Assembly (NCBI GenBank): GCA_003142255.1
Contig: PLLO01000014.1
Location: 371 to 64,370, forward strand
Direction of reading: 5' to 3'
From: Bacteroidales bacterium
GTDB taxonomy: Bacteria; Bacteroidota; Bacteroidia; Bacteroidales; VadinHA17
DNA length: 64,000 bases
The notes beneath the pieces are model-generated. The model did not search any database. It was not told the DNA's origin and was given only the letters and a program-made list of their open reading frames with translations. Numbering within the stretch: the first letter of the stretch is position 1; each line of letters opens with the position of its first letter. Below, one piece after another: positions 1 through 8,196 of the stretch. Position numbers and translations under genes: made by a program.

Positions 1-59
1 CGATATTCGCCGGGTTTTATTTTATCTGATATCTTTCCGGAAGGGAAAAGTGTGATTTC

Positions 60-530
60 TTACCTCGAAAGCACCGGGATCTGCCTGTTTATTGATTCTT
101 CAAGTGAGATAAGGGTTTCTGTACGCATAATCCCTGTAATATTCTGAATCTTCTCGGTGAGTATATCTTTCAGATGCTCATTATCCCTTGTATATACTTT
201 TATAAACAAAGAATAATTGCCTGTAGTATAATGACATTCAATGATTTCCGGAATATCAGTCAATTTCTTTACAACATCACGAAAATGCCCGGGATGCTCG
301 AGGAAAATGCCGATATATGCGCAAGTTTTGAATCCAACCAGAACCGGATCAACCTTGAATTCCGAGCCCCTTATGACGCCGATACGTATCAGCCGCTGTA
401 CGCGCTGGTGAATTGCAGCACCCGACACACCACAATCCCTAGCAACTTCAAGGTAAGGTATCCTTGCATTCTTTGTTATAATATCAAGTATCTTCCTGTC
501 GAGGTTATCAATCTGTAGATTTTCTGCCAT
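60..530 (-). CDS. Lrp/AsnC family transcriptional regulator
   Basis: A 156-residue protein with the usual length and two-part layout of the Lrp/AsnC family. Residues about 8-58 form the winged helix-turn-helix (start LDRKILDIITKNARIPY, recognition region GVSGAAIHQRVQRL). Residues about 66-145 form the RAM/AsnC effector domain, with a TTGNYSLFIKVY strand where the family carries its ligand-binding glycine loop. Such proteins are octameric DNA-binding regulators that usually sense an amino acid. The ligand cannot be read from sequence. It is followed leftward only by the window edge, and the nearest upstream gene (pyrD) lies 138 nt away on the same strand, so it is probably its own unit. I found no clear TAnnTTTG box in front of it. 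Confidence 0.92.
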   Translation of the reverse strand: MAENLQIDNLDRKILDIITKNARIPYLEVARDCGVSGAAIHQRVQRLIRIGVIRGSEFKVDPVLVGFKTCAYIGIFLEHPGHFRDVVKKLTDIPEIIECHYTTGNYSLFIKVYTRDNEHLKDILTEKIQNITGIMRTETLISLEESINRQIPVLSR

Positions 531-668
531 TTTAATAAAGTATTTTTAATGGATTGAAATAAAATATCGTTTTAACTAAAAAATTTCAAGGAAAAGATAG
601 AGATTATTTTCTGAAATACAAACGATTTATTTCATTTGCTACTCCAATGAGCAATTCTCTCATTAGAA

Positions 669-1586
669 TTACTTCGAACGGTTTATTAGTCCGGTTATTT
701 CCCTGATATCTGAAAACCCTTTTGTAACAAGATAGCTTTCAATGCCTTCCAGTATCTTCACCGAAGCCAGGGGATCAATGAATGAGGCCGTGCCGACCTG
801 TATGGCAGATGCTCCGGCAAGTATGAATTCAATTGCATCGTCGGCATTCATTATACCTCCCATGCCTATTACAGGGATTTTTACAGTGTTAGCCACCTGC
901 CATACCATCCTCAATGCTACAGGCTTTATGGCAGGCCCGGATAGGCCGCCCGTAATCGTTGAGAGTGATGGTTTCATGCTCCTGACATTGACTGACATTC
1001 CCAGAAGTGTGTTGATGAGAGAAATTGAATCGGCTCCCTCTTCTTCTGCAATACGGGCGAAATCAACAATATTGGTAACATTCGGCGACAGCTTCACAAT
1101 CAGTTTTTTAAGGCATACCCTCCTGACAGCTTTTGTAACCTCACGCGCTGAAACTGGGTTTGTGCCGAAAACCATTCCACCCATTTTTACGTTGGGACAG
1201 GAGATGTTTAGCTCAATGGCTGGAATTTTCTCAAGCCTGTTAATCCGCTCTGTAAGGGCAACATAATCATCTATGCAGCTGCCGTTTATGTTGACAATAA
1301 CATTTGTAGTGTATTCTGAAAGGCGAGGATAAATATTCTTTTCGAAATAATCTATCCCCTTATTCTGCAATCCTACGGCATTTAGCATTCCTGAGGCAGT
1401 TTCCGCCATCCGCGGATAGGGATGCCCCTCCCTTGGCTCAAGGGTAGTTCCTTTGACTACAATGCCCCCCAGGCGTGAAATATCAAGGAAATCATCAAAC
1501 TCAGAGCCATAGCCAAATGTACCGGAGGCCGTAATTACCGGGTTTTTAAATTGAAGATCACCGATTGAAAAGCCAAGTTTTACCAT
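669..1586 (-). CDS. pyrD: Dihydroorotate dehydrogenase, class 1B catalytic subunit
   Basis: A 305-residue FMN TIM-barrel protein that oxidises dihydroorotate to orotate in pyrimidine synthesis. The class 1 catalytic cysteine lies in ELNISCPNV (Cys130), where class 2 enzymes have serine. The N-terminal TASGTFGYG loop and the C-terminal [19 protein letters not shown] phosphate-binding region are present. The start codon overlaps the 3' end of pyrK by 7 nt, so the two genes are translationally coupled. That pairing identifies the NAD-linked 1B enzyme, a PyrD2-PyrK2 heterotetramer. Cytoplasmic. Confidence 0.96.
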   Translation of the reverse strand: MVKLGFSIGDLQFKNPVITASGTFGYGSEFDDFLDISRLGGIVVKGTTLEPREGHPYPRMAETASGMLNAVGLQNKGIDYFEKNIYPRLSEYTTNVIVNINGSCIDDYVALTERINRLEKIPAIELNISCPNVKMGGMVFGTNPVSAREVTKAVRRVCLKKLIVKLSPNVTNIVDFARIAEEEGADSISLINTLLGMSVNVRSMKPSLSTITGGLSGPAIKPVALRMVWQVANTVKIPVIGMGGIMNADDAIEFILAGASAIQVGTASFIDPLASVKILEGIESYLVTKGFSDIREITGLINRSK

Positions 1587-2350
1587 ATTAACTCTTTAGT
1601 ATTAAAAACCGGGCCATCAGTACATGTGCAAACATTTCCTTTTACTGTGTTCACAACGCAGCAAAGGCAGGCTCCTATACCGCATCCCATGAGGTTTTCG
1701 AGAGATACTTCACAATCAGTATTGTTTTTTTTGCACCAGCCGGCTATTGCTTTCATCATCATTTCAGGCCCGCAGCAATAGACCTTATCATACCTGGCTT
1801 TCCCAAGGAGTGAATGATTTGTGACAAAACCCTTTTCACCTGCCGATCCGTCCTCGGTTGTAAGGAAAACATTCCCGACAGCTTCATAATCCTTGCATTC
1901 AAGGACGCGATCGCTGTTTCTGAATCCCAGTAGTATGTCGGGGATAATACTATGTGACTTAAGGTACCTGCCGAGATATAATAGTGGCGCAATGCCGCAT
2001 CCACCACCCACCAGAAGTGTACGGGCCCCCTTTTCAGGGAGGCTGAATGAATTTCCCAGCGGATATATCAAATTCAGTGAATCCTTTGTTTTAAGCCTTG
2101 AAAGCGATTCCGTTCCTTTTCCCACGACCTGAACCAGGATCTTAAACCTGTTATTGGTATAATCGACGTCATGGAGCGATAAGGGTCGACGCAAGAAGGT
2201 CTCCTTGCTTCCATCAACCCTGGCCTGTACAAACTGACCGGGCTTCATTTCAGGAAGCTTTTCGCTGCTTTCAAGTTCGATTATAAAGAAATCTTTTTTA
2301 AGAGGCTTATTATCAATAACTTTCAGAGATTCAATCCGCTTTGTCATCAA
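1580..2350 (-). CDS. pyrK: Dihydroorotate dehydrogenase electron-transfer subunit
   Basis: A 256-residue ferredoxin-reductase-like subunit. It has an FAD-binding barrel with the RRPLSLHD motif (about residues 74-81), an NAD-binding fold starting [16 protein letters not shown], and a C-terminal [2Fe-2S] motif with four cysteines in the CGIGACLCC...CTCTDGPVF stretch (about 222-248). It passes electrons from PyrD to NAD+. It is first in a two-gene operon with pyrD. A TATATTTG box sits 15 nt upstream of its start. It is homologous in plan to the FAD/[2Fe-2S] subunit at 40065-40901, but the pyrD overlap settles the identity. Confidence 0.95.
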   Translation of the reverse strand: MMTKRIESLKVIDNKPLKKDFFIIELESSEKLPEMKPGQFVQARVDGSKETFLRRPLSLHDVDYTNNRFKILVQVVGKGTESLSRLKTKDSLNLIYPLGNSFSLPEKGARTLLVGGGCGIAPLLYLGRYLKSHSIIPDILLGFRNSDRVLECKDYEAVGNVFLTTEDGSAGEKGFVTNHSLLGKARYDKVYCCGPEMMMKAIAGWCKKNNTDCEVSLENLMGCGIGACLCCVVNTVKGNVCTCTDGPVFNTKELIW

Positions 2351-2364
2351 CAGAATGTTTGAGA

Positions 2365-2372
2365 CAAATATA
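2365..2372 (-). promoter_or_regulatory. -7 promoter box for pyrKD
   Basis: Reads TATATTTG on the minus strand, a full match to the Bacteroidetes TAnnTTTG -7 element, 15 nt before the pyrK start. No clear TTTG -33 box is seen at the expected distance. The octamer has six fixed positions and occurs by chance in AT-rich DNA, so position is the main support. Confidence 0.5.
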
Positions 2373-2433
2373 CTTTATAATAATTATTATTTTGCCTAAT
2401 CTTAACTTTTAAGGCTATAGAGATTCCCTGAAA

Positions 2434-2853
2434 TCACTCATCTGATGGAAAATATTCCCTGAATGTGCCGTTTTTATAAAACCAGGCTATTTTTTCCACA
2501 TCAGCGCTCACTTTTACCGCAGTAGGCGTCTCCAGAGGCTTTCTGAAATCCTTTTTTGTGATGTCAGCAAATAAACCCTGTTCAGTAACCGGTGCTTTCA
2601 CCTCATTTTCCTTGACTTCTGTGAATAGTTCCTGCATAGATTGGTCGCGGTACATTTCTCCTTTTCCGAATAAAAGCCACTCTGTCGATAAAAAGGAATA
2701 TTTTTCAAGCATTTTCAATATAAAATCCAGGCTGGGCTTGTTTCTTCCTGAAATAATATGAGAAATACCGGAGGGCTGTACACCTATCTCTTCAGCAAAT
2801 TGAGAAGAAGATTTGTTTTCAGCTTTCAGAAAATCAAGTATGCGATCTTTCAT
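2434..2853 (-). CDS. XRE-family helix-turn-helix regulator
   Basis: A 139-residue protein. Residues about 5-62 form a Cro/C1-type HTH: FAEEIGVQPSGISHIISGRN holds helices 2-3, followed by KPSLDFILKMLEKY and the STEWLLFGKGEMY tail common in Bacteroidetes XRE proteins. The remainder (65-139) is polar and unrecognised, probably a dimerisation or linker region. No metallopeptidase or LexA-like protease domain is present. The roughly 600 bp upstream carries seven TTACAnnTGTAA dyads, the nearest overlapping its likely -7 box. Autoregulation is therefore a reasonable inference, though a BlaI/CopY-type protein acting from elsewhere is an alternative. It has no same-operon neighbour. Confidence 0.88.
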   Translation of the reverse strand: MKDRILDFLKAENKSSSQFAEEIGVQPSGISHIISGRNKPSLDFILKMLEKYSFLSTEWLLFGKGEMYRDQSMQELFTEVKENEVKAPVTEQGLFADITKKDFRKPLETPTAVKVSADVEKIAWFYKNGTFREYFPSDE

Positions 2854-2869
2854 GATAAAAATATAAGCA

Positions 2870-3277
2870 TTACAAATGTAAATCTTTATTAAATTACATG
2901 TGTAATTATTTTAATTTACAATTGTATTTTAAACTAGCAGAGCAGAACAAATGTATACTTAATAAAATATATTCCATTGTATGTCTGTACTTTACAAATG
3001 TAATATATCTAATGTGAAATAATAGATTAGATTACTATTGAACTGGTATATAATTATTTATAGCATATTTCTAAAGATTATAAGCTGATTCTATGCTATA
3101 ATATCATAAAAACAACACCGGATAGAGCAGATAACGCTTTATATATAACTGATATTTATTCATTTATGCAATATTGCTTTGTTTTATCAATAATATTTAC
3201 AACTGTAATTTAAATTTGATATTTTATCTTATTACATATGTAAATACCACCTAGTTTTACACTGTTTACAAATGTAA
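2870..3277. promoter_or_regulatory. Array of seven TTACAnnTGTAA dyad operators
   Basis: Seven 12-bp dyads of the form TTACA-nn-TGTAA lie at 2870-2881, 2894-2905, 2916-2927 (last base T instead of A), 2992-3003, 3197-3208, 3232-3243 and 3266-3277. Centre spacings are 24, 22, 76, 205, 35 and 34 bp. A weaker half-matching copy is at 2945-2956. The first copy contains TACATTTG on the minus strand (2873-2880), a full TAnnTTTG box 20 nt before the XRE gene start, so occupancy would block transcription. The surrounding gap 2854-3455 is very AT-rich and holds no gene I can support. TACAnnTGTA is also the known CopY/BlaI/MecI operator form. Confidence 0.75.
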
Positions 3278-3455
3278 AGTTGTAATCCCAATTAAAATTG
3301 CTTAAGTGATTGAATATTTCCTGGTATCCCCTGCCCTTGCATTTTTATCAGAATTGAATATTTAATGATCGCAGGGTAAACGAAAGAGAAAAATGAATTC
3401 TCAGAGAGTTAACAGAATTTATTGGGAGAGCCCCGGAATAAAGGTAACTAAGCTC

Positions 3456-4841
3456 CTATTCAGGCTTAAACTGCCTGGCAGCATCATCGTCGAATTCCTT
3501 CTCGGATCTTGCAATTACGGCTGTGGCCAGGCAATTACCTATCACATTGACCGATGTCCTGGCCATATCCATAAGAACATCTATTCCCAGTATTATAAAA
3601 ACAGGTTCTACAGGCAGCCCAAAGCTGACAACAGTTCCCATCAGGATCACCAGCGCAGCCCTGGAGACACCTGCTACCCCCTTGCTGGTCAGCATCAGGG
3701 TAAAACATATTATTAGCTGTCTTCCGAAAGGCAGATCAATTCCTGCTGTCTGAGCAACGAATATTGTAGCCAGGGAAAGGTAAAGCGTTGTTCCGTCCAG
3801 ATTAAAGCTGTACCCGGTTGGAATCACGAAGGCAACAATTTTCCTGGGGATCCCGAATTTCTCCATCGATTTCATTGCCGAGGGCAGGGCAGATTCGGAA
3901 TTCGAGGTGGCAAAGGCAATTGTCGCAGGTTCAGATACTGCCTTTATAAAAGGCCTTACCGGTATCCTGAAAATCAATGCAACCGGCAGCAAAACGAAGC
4001 CCAGAAATGCAATAAGGGCAACGTACAGTGTTCCAAGCAGCTTGAAGAGGTTATATAGTACATCAAGACCCATATGTCCCACAGTATATGCGATTGCGGC
4101 AAATACTGCGACCGGGGCAAAGTACATTACGATATTTGTGAATTTGAACATAACTTCGGCAAGGCTTTCGCTGAAGCGGACCACTGGGCCCCGGTATTTT
4201 TCATTCACCATTGCCACTGCAATGCCGAATATAATGCTGAAAATGACAATTTGAAGGATCTGCCCCTCAACTATTGATTTAGCAATGTTCTCAGGAAAAA
4301 TGTGAAGAAGAAAATCACCCGCCGTCTGGGCTTTCATTGCAGTAACTGCCGGAGCTTCTGGATTCGGAGGCAATATCACACCAACGCCAGCCTTGCTGAT
4401 ATTAATGGCAGCAAGTCCGATGAAAAGTGCAATAGTCGATATTATTTCAAAGTATAACAATGACTTCCATCCCATCCTGCCTATCTGCTTAATATTGGCA
4501 TGGCCTGCAATCCCCACCACCAGTGTTGAGAAGAGAAGAGGCGCAATAATAGTCTTGATGAGTCTGAGGAATATGTCGCTCAGGAACTGAAGCTTACGCG
4601 CAAATGACGGAATATCGTACCCGAATTCAGCTCCTGCAAGCATACATATAAGGATCCAGGTCGTAAGGGATCTTTTCTTATAGGCATAGATCACCAGCAG
4701 GCCAAGGCTCAGGAGACGGAATACCAAAAGAACAATATTGCTGATATCCAGTATTTTATATGCTCTTAGAAAAAACATTACGAGGGTGACAGATATCACT
4801 CCGATCAGAATGATTGGAAAGAGTTTCCTGGTATCCTTCAT
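3456..4841 (-). CDS. Dicarboxylate/amino acid:cation symporter (DctA/GltP family)
   Basis: A 461-residue polytopic inner-membrane protein of the DAACS (SDF) family. The hairpin-1 serine-rich motif is ATSNSESALP (311-320) and the cation-site motif is PTGYSFNLDGTT (341-352). SESALP together with NLDGT resembles C4-dicarboxylate carriers of the DctA type more than glutamate carriers, but substrate cannot be fixed from sequence. Compared with typical members it has about 60 extra N-terminal residues carrying two hydrophobic stretches before the usual first helix. It follows slyD by 21 nt on the same strand, so the two are probably cotranscribed. Confidence 0.9.
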   Translation of the reverse strand: MKDTRKLFPIILIGVISVTLVMFFLRAYKILDISNIVLLVFRLLSLGLLVIYAYKKRSLTTWILICMLAGAEFGYDIPSFARKLQFLSDIFLRLIKTIIAPLLFSTLVVGIAGHANIKQIGRMGWKSLLYFEIISTIALFIGLAAINISKAGVGVILPPNPEAPAVTAMKAQTAGDFLLHIFPENIAKSIVEGQILQIVIFSIIFGIAVAMVNEKYRGPVVRFSESLAEVMFKFTNIVMYFAPVAVFAAIAYTVGHMGLDVLYNLFKLLGTLYVALIAFLGFVLLPVALIFRIPVRPFIKAVSEPATIAFATSNSESALPSAMKSMEKFGIPRKIVAFVIPTGYSFNLDGTTLYLSLATIFVAQTAGIDLPFGRQLIICFTLMLTSKGVAGVSRAALVILMGTVVSFGLPVEPVFIILGIDVLMDMARTSVNVIGNCLATAVIARSEKEFDDDAARQFKPE

Positions 4842-4862
4842 GAAAACATCTTAAAATACCTT

Positions 4863-5399
4863 TTAACTGCAGTTCCCTGAACAGCCATCAGAGCTTTTGC
4901 TGCTGCAGCTGGAACAGGAATTGACTGAAGCATAGAGTTCATCATCAGTTGCCTCATGTACATCTATTATTTTTCCCGAAAAGCAGAGGTCAACTCCAGC
5001 CATTGGATGATTAAAATCCATTCTCACATAAGTATCTGATATTTCAATAATTGTCCCGGTAATACGGTTGCCGTTAGTATCCATCATGGGGACTACATTC
5101 CCAACCTTGCATATGTTTTCATCTACCTTGCCCTCATTTTCAAATATTGAATGTGGCAGATTCATTATCATATCTTCCCTTCTATCGCCATAGGCAGATC
5201 CGGCATCAAGCACAAAATTGAAATTATCGCCTGTTTCGAGAGAGCTTAATTTCGATTCGAATGACGGGAGGAACCCCCCTGTACCAAAGACAAAAGTCAT
5301 TGGCTTGCTCTCTTTAAGTGCCTCAATCACCATCCCTTCCGAATTCCCTTCCCTAAGCTCATAAGTAAGAGAAACCACCTTGTTCTTTTCTATTTTCAT
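4863..5399 (-). CDS. slyD: SlyD-type FKBP peptidyl-prolyl isomerase
   Basis: A 178-residue cytoplasmic prolyl isomerase/chaperone. It has the SlyD arrangement: a short FKBP half (residues about 1-75, with FGTGGFLPSFESKL and AYGDRRED), an inserted flap with the PMMDTNGNRITGTI core, and the FKBP closing segment DFNHPMAGVDLCFSGKI. The last 20 residues are serine/cysteine-rich with five cysteines, like the metal-binding tail of E. coli SlyD though without histidines. A full -7 box with a TTTG -33 box lies upstream (5427-5455). The start codon follows it by about 28 nt. It heads a pair with the downstream symporter. Confidence 0.93.
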   Translation of the reverse strand: MKIEKNKVVSLTYELREGNSEGMVIEALKESKPMTFVFGTGGFLPSFESKLSSLETGDNFNFVLDAGSAYGDRREDMIMNLPHSIFENEGKVDENICKVGNVVPMMDTNGNRITGTIIEISDTYVRMDFNHPMAGVDLCFSGKIIDVHEATDDELYASVNSCSSCSSKSSDGCSGNCS

Positions 5400-5426
5400 T
5401 TTACTTTTTTAAAATTTATTTGACGG

Positions 5427-5455
5427 CAAATATAGCTCAATTTAGGAGCAGCAAA
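5427..5455 (-). promoter_or_regulatory. Promoter for slyD-symporter
   Basis: On the minus strand TTTG (5455-5452) is followed after 17 nt by TATATTTG (5434-5427). Both match the Bacteroidetes -33/-7 consensus. Transcription would begin near 5421, about 20 nt before slyD. Confidence 0.6.
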
Positions 5456-5501
5456 ATCATTTATTCTAAAATAGAAGAATATCGGAATAACGTCAACAGG
5501 A

Positions 5502-6098
5502 TCAGAAAGTAAAACTAATCCTGATCTCAGGATTACTGTAGATATCATATTCAGGAGTCTCTAATGTCCATAATACCGCCAGGTTAAGTGAGGCACGCTT
5601 CCCGATAGGCTGGCTTAATCCTGCTCCCGCAAGAGGGGTATTTATGAAAAACCTTTCTGAACTGACAGGAGGCATTTTCCAATATAATGATTCAAGGCTC
5701 AGCAGTTCATCTTCGGCCTGAAGAAAAATGCCATAGTGCATCCCCATTGGAATTAAGTTATTAAGATCCTGGATAACAACAATTTGAGTATAGGCACTTC
5801 CTCCATAGATTACAGTTCTGCCATAATTGTCTTTATAAAACCTGTAATCAGGTCCGACTGCTATTGAAAGTCTTGGAAGAACCCACAGACCTATGACTGG
5901 TGAAAGCTGGATGTCAGTAATACCTCCAAACTGTAATCCCATGCTCCCGCCATAAAAGAGTCTGTCCCTTAAAGCCGGAATATCTCTTCTTTCCTGTTGC
6001 GCTGATAATGGTAATGTAGCTAACAATGTGAATATCAGCACTATAAATTTGATGATTCCATGTTTGCCGTGACCATATTCCCTGTCAGTGATTTTCAT
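5502..6098 (-). CDS. Small outer-membrane beta-barrel-like protein, unknown function
   Basis: A 198-residue protein that I do not recognise as a named family. It begins with a charged n-region and a hydrophobic segment (about 16-32) ending LPLSAQ, a good signal peptidase I site. The rest alternates hydrophobic and polar residues, with many aromatics and glycines (FYGGSMGLQFGG, RLSIAVGPDYRFY). The chain ends in ISFTF, the terminal aromatic typical of outer-membrane barrels. The size suits an eight-stranded barrel. It is divergent from the SDR gene at 6171 and 102 nt upstream of slyD. Role unknown. Confidence 0.75.
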   Translation of the reverse strand: MKITDREYGHGKHGIIKFIVLIFTLLATLPLSAQQERRDIPALRDRLFYGGSMGLQFGGITDIQLSPVIGLWVLPRLSIAVGPDYRFYKDNYGRTVIYGGSAYTQIVVIQDLNNLIPMGMHYGIFLQAEDELLSLESLYWKMPPVSSERFFINTPLAGAGLSQPIGKRASLNLAVLWTLETPEYDIYSNPEIRISFTF

Positions 6099-6111
6099 AA
6101 CTACATTTTTA

Positions 6112-6119
6112 TAACTTTG
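6112..6119 (+). promoter_or_regulatory. -7 promoter box for SDR gene
   Basis: TAACTTTG matches TAnnTTTG and lies 51 nt before the ATG at 6171. No convincing -33 TTTG is seen. Confidence 0.4.
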
Positions 6120-6170
6120 ATGTGATCATTGCAAATAAACGAAAAAAATCGGTTTATAATATCCGGCACC

Positions 6171-6869
6171 ATGATGAACATTGTAATTAACGGCGGTACT
6201 AGTGGCATCGGAAAAGAGATTGCGCTGTACCTTTCAAGGAATAAGGAGAACAATATCCTTGTCACGGGAAGGAACAAGGCAGCGCTTGAAGAATTAAAAG
6301 AAGGGGCTGGCAACAGGAATATTCTCACGCATCAGATTGATCTGGAGGAATTTGATAAGTACGAGAAGTCTTTTCAGAAATTCGTAGCAGCCCATTTCGG
6401 GCATATTGATGTGCTTATCAATAATGCTGGTTTGCTGATTATGAATGATTTTATGAGATCATCCACAGAAGAAGCCAGAAAAATGATGGAGACGAATTTC
6501 TTCGGACCTGCTGCGCTTACAAGGGCATTGCATAACCTGATGCAAAGAGGGTCGCACATTGTCAATATTTCAAGCATGGGAGGCTATCAGGGCAGTTCAA
6601 AATACAGGGGACTCTCCTATTACAGTGCATCAAAAGCTGCGCTTTCAAGCCTTTCTGAATGCCTTGCTGAAGAATTCCGTGAGTCAGGCATTATTGTAAA
6701 CTGCCTTGCACTTGGGTCAGTCGGGACCGGAATGCTGGAGAAGGCTTTTCCGGGTTACAAAGCGCCGGTAAATGCTGCAGAGATGGCAGAATTTATATCC
6801 TGGTTTGCCATAAATGGAAGTAAATTCTTCAATGGCAAGGTTTTACCGGTCGCTATGAGCAATCCATAA
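6171..6869 (+). CDS. Short-chain dehydrogenase/reductase
   Basis: A classical SDR of 232 residues from the ATG at 6171. The frame stays open back to a TTG at 6129, but those codons add an unconserved leader and NINGG should sit near the N-terminus. The nucleotide motif is GGTSGIG (8-14), NNAG is at 84-87, catalytic serine is in ISSMGG (about 134), and YxxxK is Tyr151/Lys155 within YYSASK. It is NAD(P)-dependent and cytoplasmic; substrate unknown. The C-terminal extension is short. It stands alone, divergent from the outer-membrane protein and convergent with buk. Confidence 0.9.
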   Translation: MMNIVINGGTSGIGKEIALYLSRNKENNILVTGRNKAALEELKEGAGNRNILTHQIDLEEFDKYEKSFQKFVAAHFGHIDVLINNAGLLIMNDFMRSSTEEARKMMETNFFGPAALTRALHNLMQRGSHIVNISSMGGYQGSSKYRGLSYYSASKAALSSLSECLAEEFRESGIIVNCLALGSVGTGMLEKAFPGYKAPVNAAEMAEFISWFAINGSKFFNGKVLPVAMSNP

Positions 6870-6908
6870 AGTAAAATTGTTCTTTAGCAATATTATGATT
6901 TATACATG

Positions 6909-7070
6909 GAGATTCCTCGCTAATGCTCGGAATGACATGGCTTTAGTAGAGATATAAAAGGGGGTGAAAGAGCGGGTACCGCCCGCTCTTTCACCCCCTC
7001 ATCATTAAAAAAGATCGTTGTCATTCCGAATGAATCCGCCGTTAGGCGGAGAAATGAGGGATCTCACTTG
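6909..7070. repeat. Inverted pair of extragenic repeats around a 17-bp perfect hairpin
   Basis: The gap between convergent SDR and buk genes holds two nested structures. In the centre, 6960-6976 and 6982-6998 are a perfect 17-bp inverted repeat (GGGGGTGAAAGAGCGGG and its complement) with a 5-nt loop. Outside it, GAGATTCCTC...CGGAATGACA at 6909-6936 is matched in inverted orientation by TGTCATTCCG...GAGGGATCTC at about 7019-7065. The right copy also carries its own TCCGCC/GGCGGA hairpin (7035-7050). It could terminate transcription from both sides. Confidence 0.75.
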
Positions 7071-7085
7071 ATCTAAACAAAGATC

Positions 7086-8162
7086 TTATGAATAGGTCTT
7101 CACCTCTATTTTGCCATTCAGGGCCAGCAGGCCGTTGTAAGCAAGCGACTTTATCTCATCTTCACCCGGATAAACCGTCACCGGCGCAATAAAATGGATC
7201 ATCGCTTTTATCTGGTTCACAAGGAATTCCTGGTAGGCCATTCCTCCTGTCAGTATTATGGCATCGACCTTGCCAGCAAGTACAGCTGCCATTGCGCCAA
7301 TCTCCTTCCCGACCTGGTACGAAGCTGCATCCCTGACCAGGATTGCCTTCTGGTTTCCTTCGTCGGCCATCCTGCAAACCTCCTTGTAGTTGTTTGTACC
7401 CAGATATGCTACCATGCCGCCTTTGCCGGTTATCATCGATTTGACCTCATCATGGGTATATTTTCCACTATAGCATAGGTCGGCAAGCTGGCCTGCAGGA
7501 AGGGTTCCAGACCTCTCAGGAGAGAAGGGCCCATCGCCATGGAGAGCATTGTTCACGTCAACCACTTTGCCCTTCCTGTGTGCGCCGACGCTTATCCCGC
7601 CCCCAAGGTGAACGACAATCAGGTTAAGATCCTCATATTTCTTATTTACCGATGATGCATATGCCCGTGCCATTGCTTTCTGATTGAGAGCATGAAAAAT
7701 TGAAACCCGCTCAATTTCAGGATGGCCTGATAACCTTGCCACAGGCTGAAGTTCATCGACAACAACAGGATCTACAATATATGCTTTGGCATTCGGAAGA
7801 GAGCCGGCAATATCATGGGCAATCAACCCGCCAAGGTTGCTGGCATGCTGGCCCAGGATTCCTGTGGTGAGGTCTTCGATCATCTTATCATTTACTTCAT
7901 AAATTCCTGATTCGATAGGCTTTACCAGTCCTCCCCTTCCAATGACCGCTGCAATACGATTGAGATCGGTATTCCGGTAACCCAGTTCCCAGATGATCAG
8001 GTCGCGTCTGAAATGGAACTGATCCGTTATTTTCTTAAAATCAGCAATATCCTCGGCGGAATGTGCAAGAGTAAGTTCAAAAAGTGAAGTATCTTCCTCG
8101 TACAGGGCGAATTTCGTTGAGGTCGATCCCGGGTTAATTATAAGCAGAAGCCGTTTTGTCAT
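7086..8162 (-). CDS. buk: Butyrate kinase
   Basis: A 358-residue acetokinase-family enzyme that forms ATP from butyryl-phosphate (or branched-chain acyl-phosphates). Length and motifs match butyrate kinase rather than the roughly 400-residue acetate kinase. Seen are the N-terminal phosphate loop NPGSTSTKFALYEE (8-21), VHLGGGISVGAHRKGKVVDV and ALHGDGPFSPERSG in the actin-like ATPase fold. It is last in a five-gene leftward operon behind two phosphate acyltransferases, 34 nt after the nearer one. That context supports the butyrate-type role. Cytoplasmic. Confidence 0.94.
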   Translation of the reverse strand: MTKRLLLIINPGSTSTKFALYEEDTSLFELTLAHSAEDIADFKKITDQFHFRRDLIIWELGYRNTDLNRIAAVIGRGGLVKPIESGIYEVNDKMIEDLTTGILGQHASNLGGLIAHDIAGSLPNAKAYIVDPVVVDELQPVARLSGHPEIERVSIFHALNQKAMARAYASSVNKKYEDLNLIVVHLGGGISVGAHRKGKVVDVNNALHGDGPFSPERSGTLPAGQLADLCYSGKYTHDEVKSMITGKGGMVAYLGTNNYKEVCRMADEGNQKAILVRDAASYQVGKEIGAMAAVLAGKVDAIILTGGMAYQEFLVNQIKAMIHFIAPVTVYPGEDEIKSLAYNGLLALNGKIEVKTYS

Positions 8163-8196
8163 ATAGAATGAATTTATTGATTATCAGTAATATGTA

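Noticed and set aside
1-59. Minus-strand reading after the Lrp gene stop (EITLFPSGKISDKIKPGEY)
   Set aside because: It is in frame with the Lrp stop codon and has no start codon; looks like chance or read-through sequence.
742-1266. 174-codon plus-strand open frame
   Set aside because: Antisense to pyrD with no signal or motif of its own.
3393-3716. 107-codon plus-strand open frame at the edge of the XRE upstream gap
   Set aside because: Most of it is antisense to the symporter gene; no support for a gene.
6129-6170. Upstream TTG start for the SDR gene
   Set aside because: Adds 14 unconserved residues before a typical SDR start; ATG at 6171 fits better.
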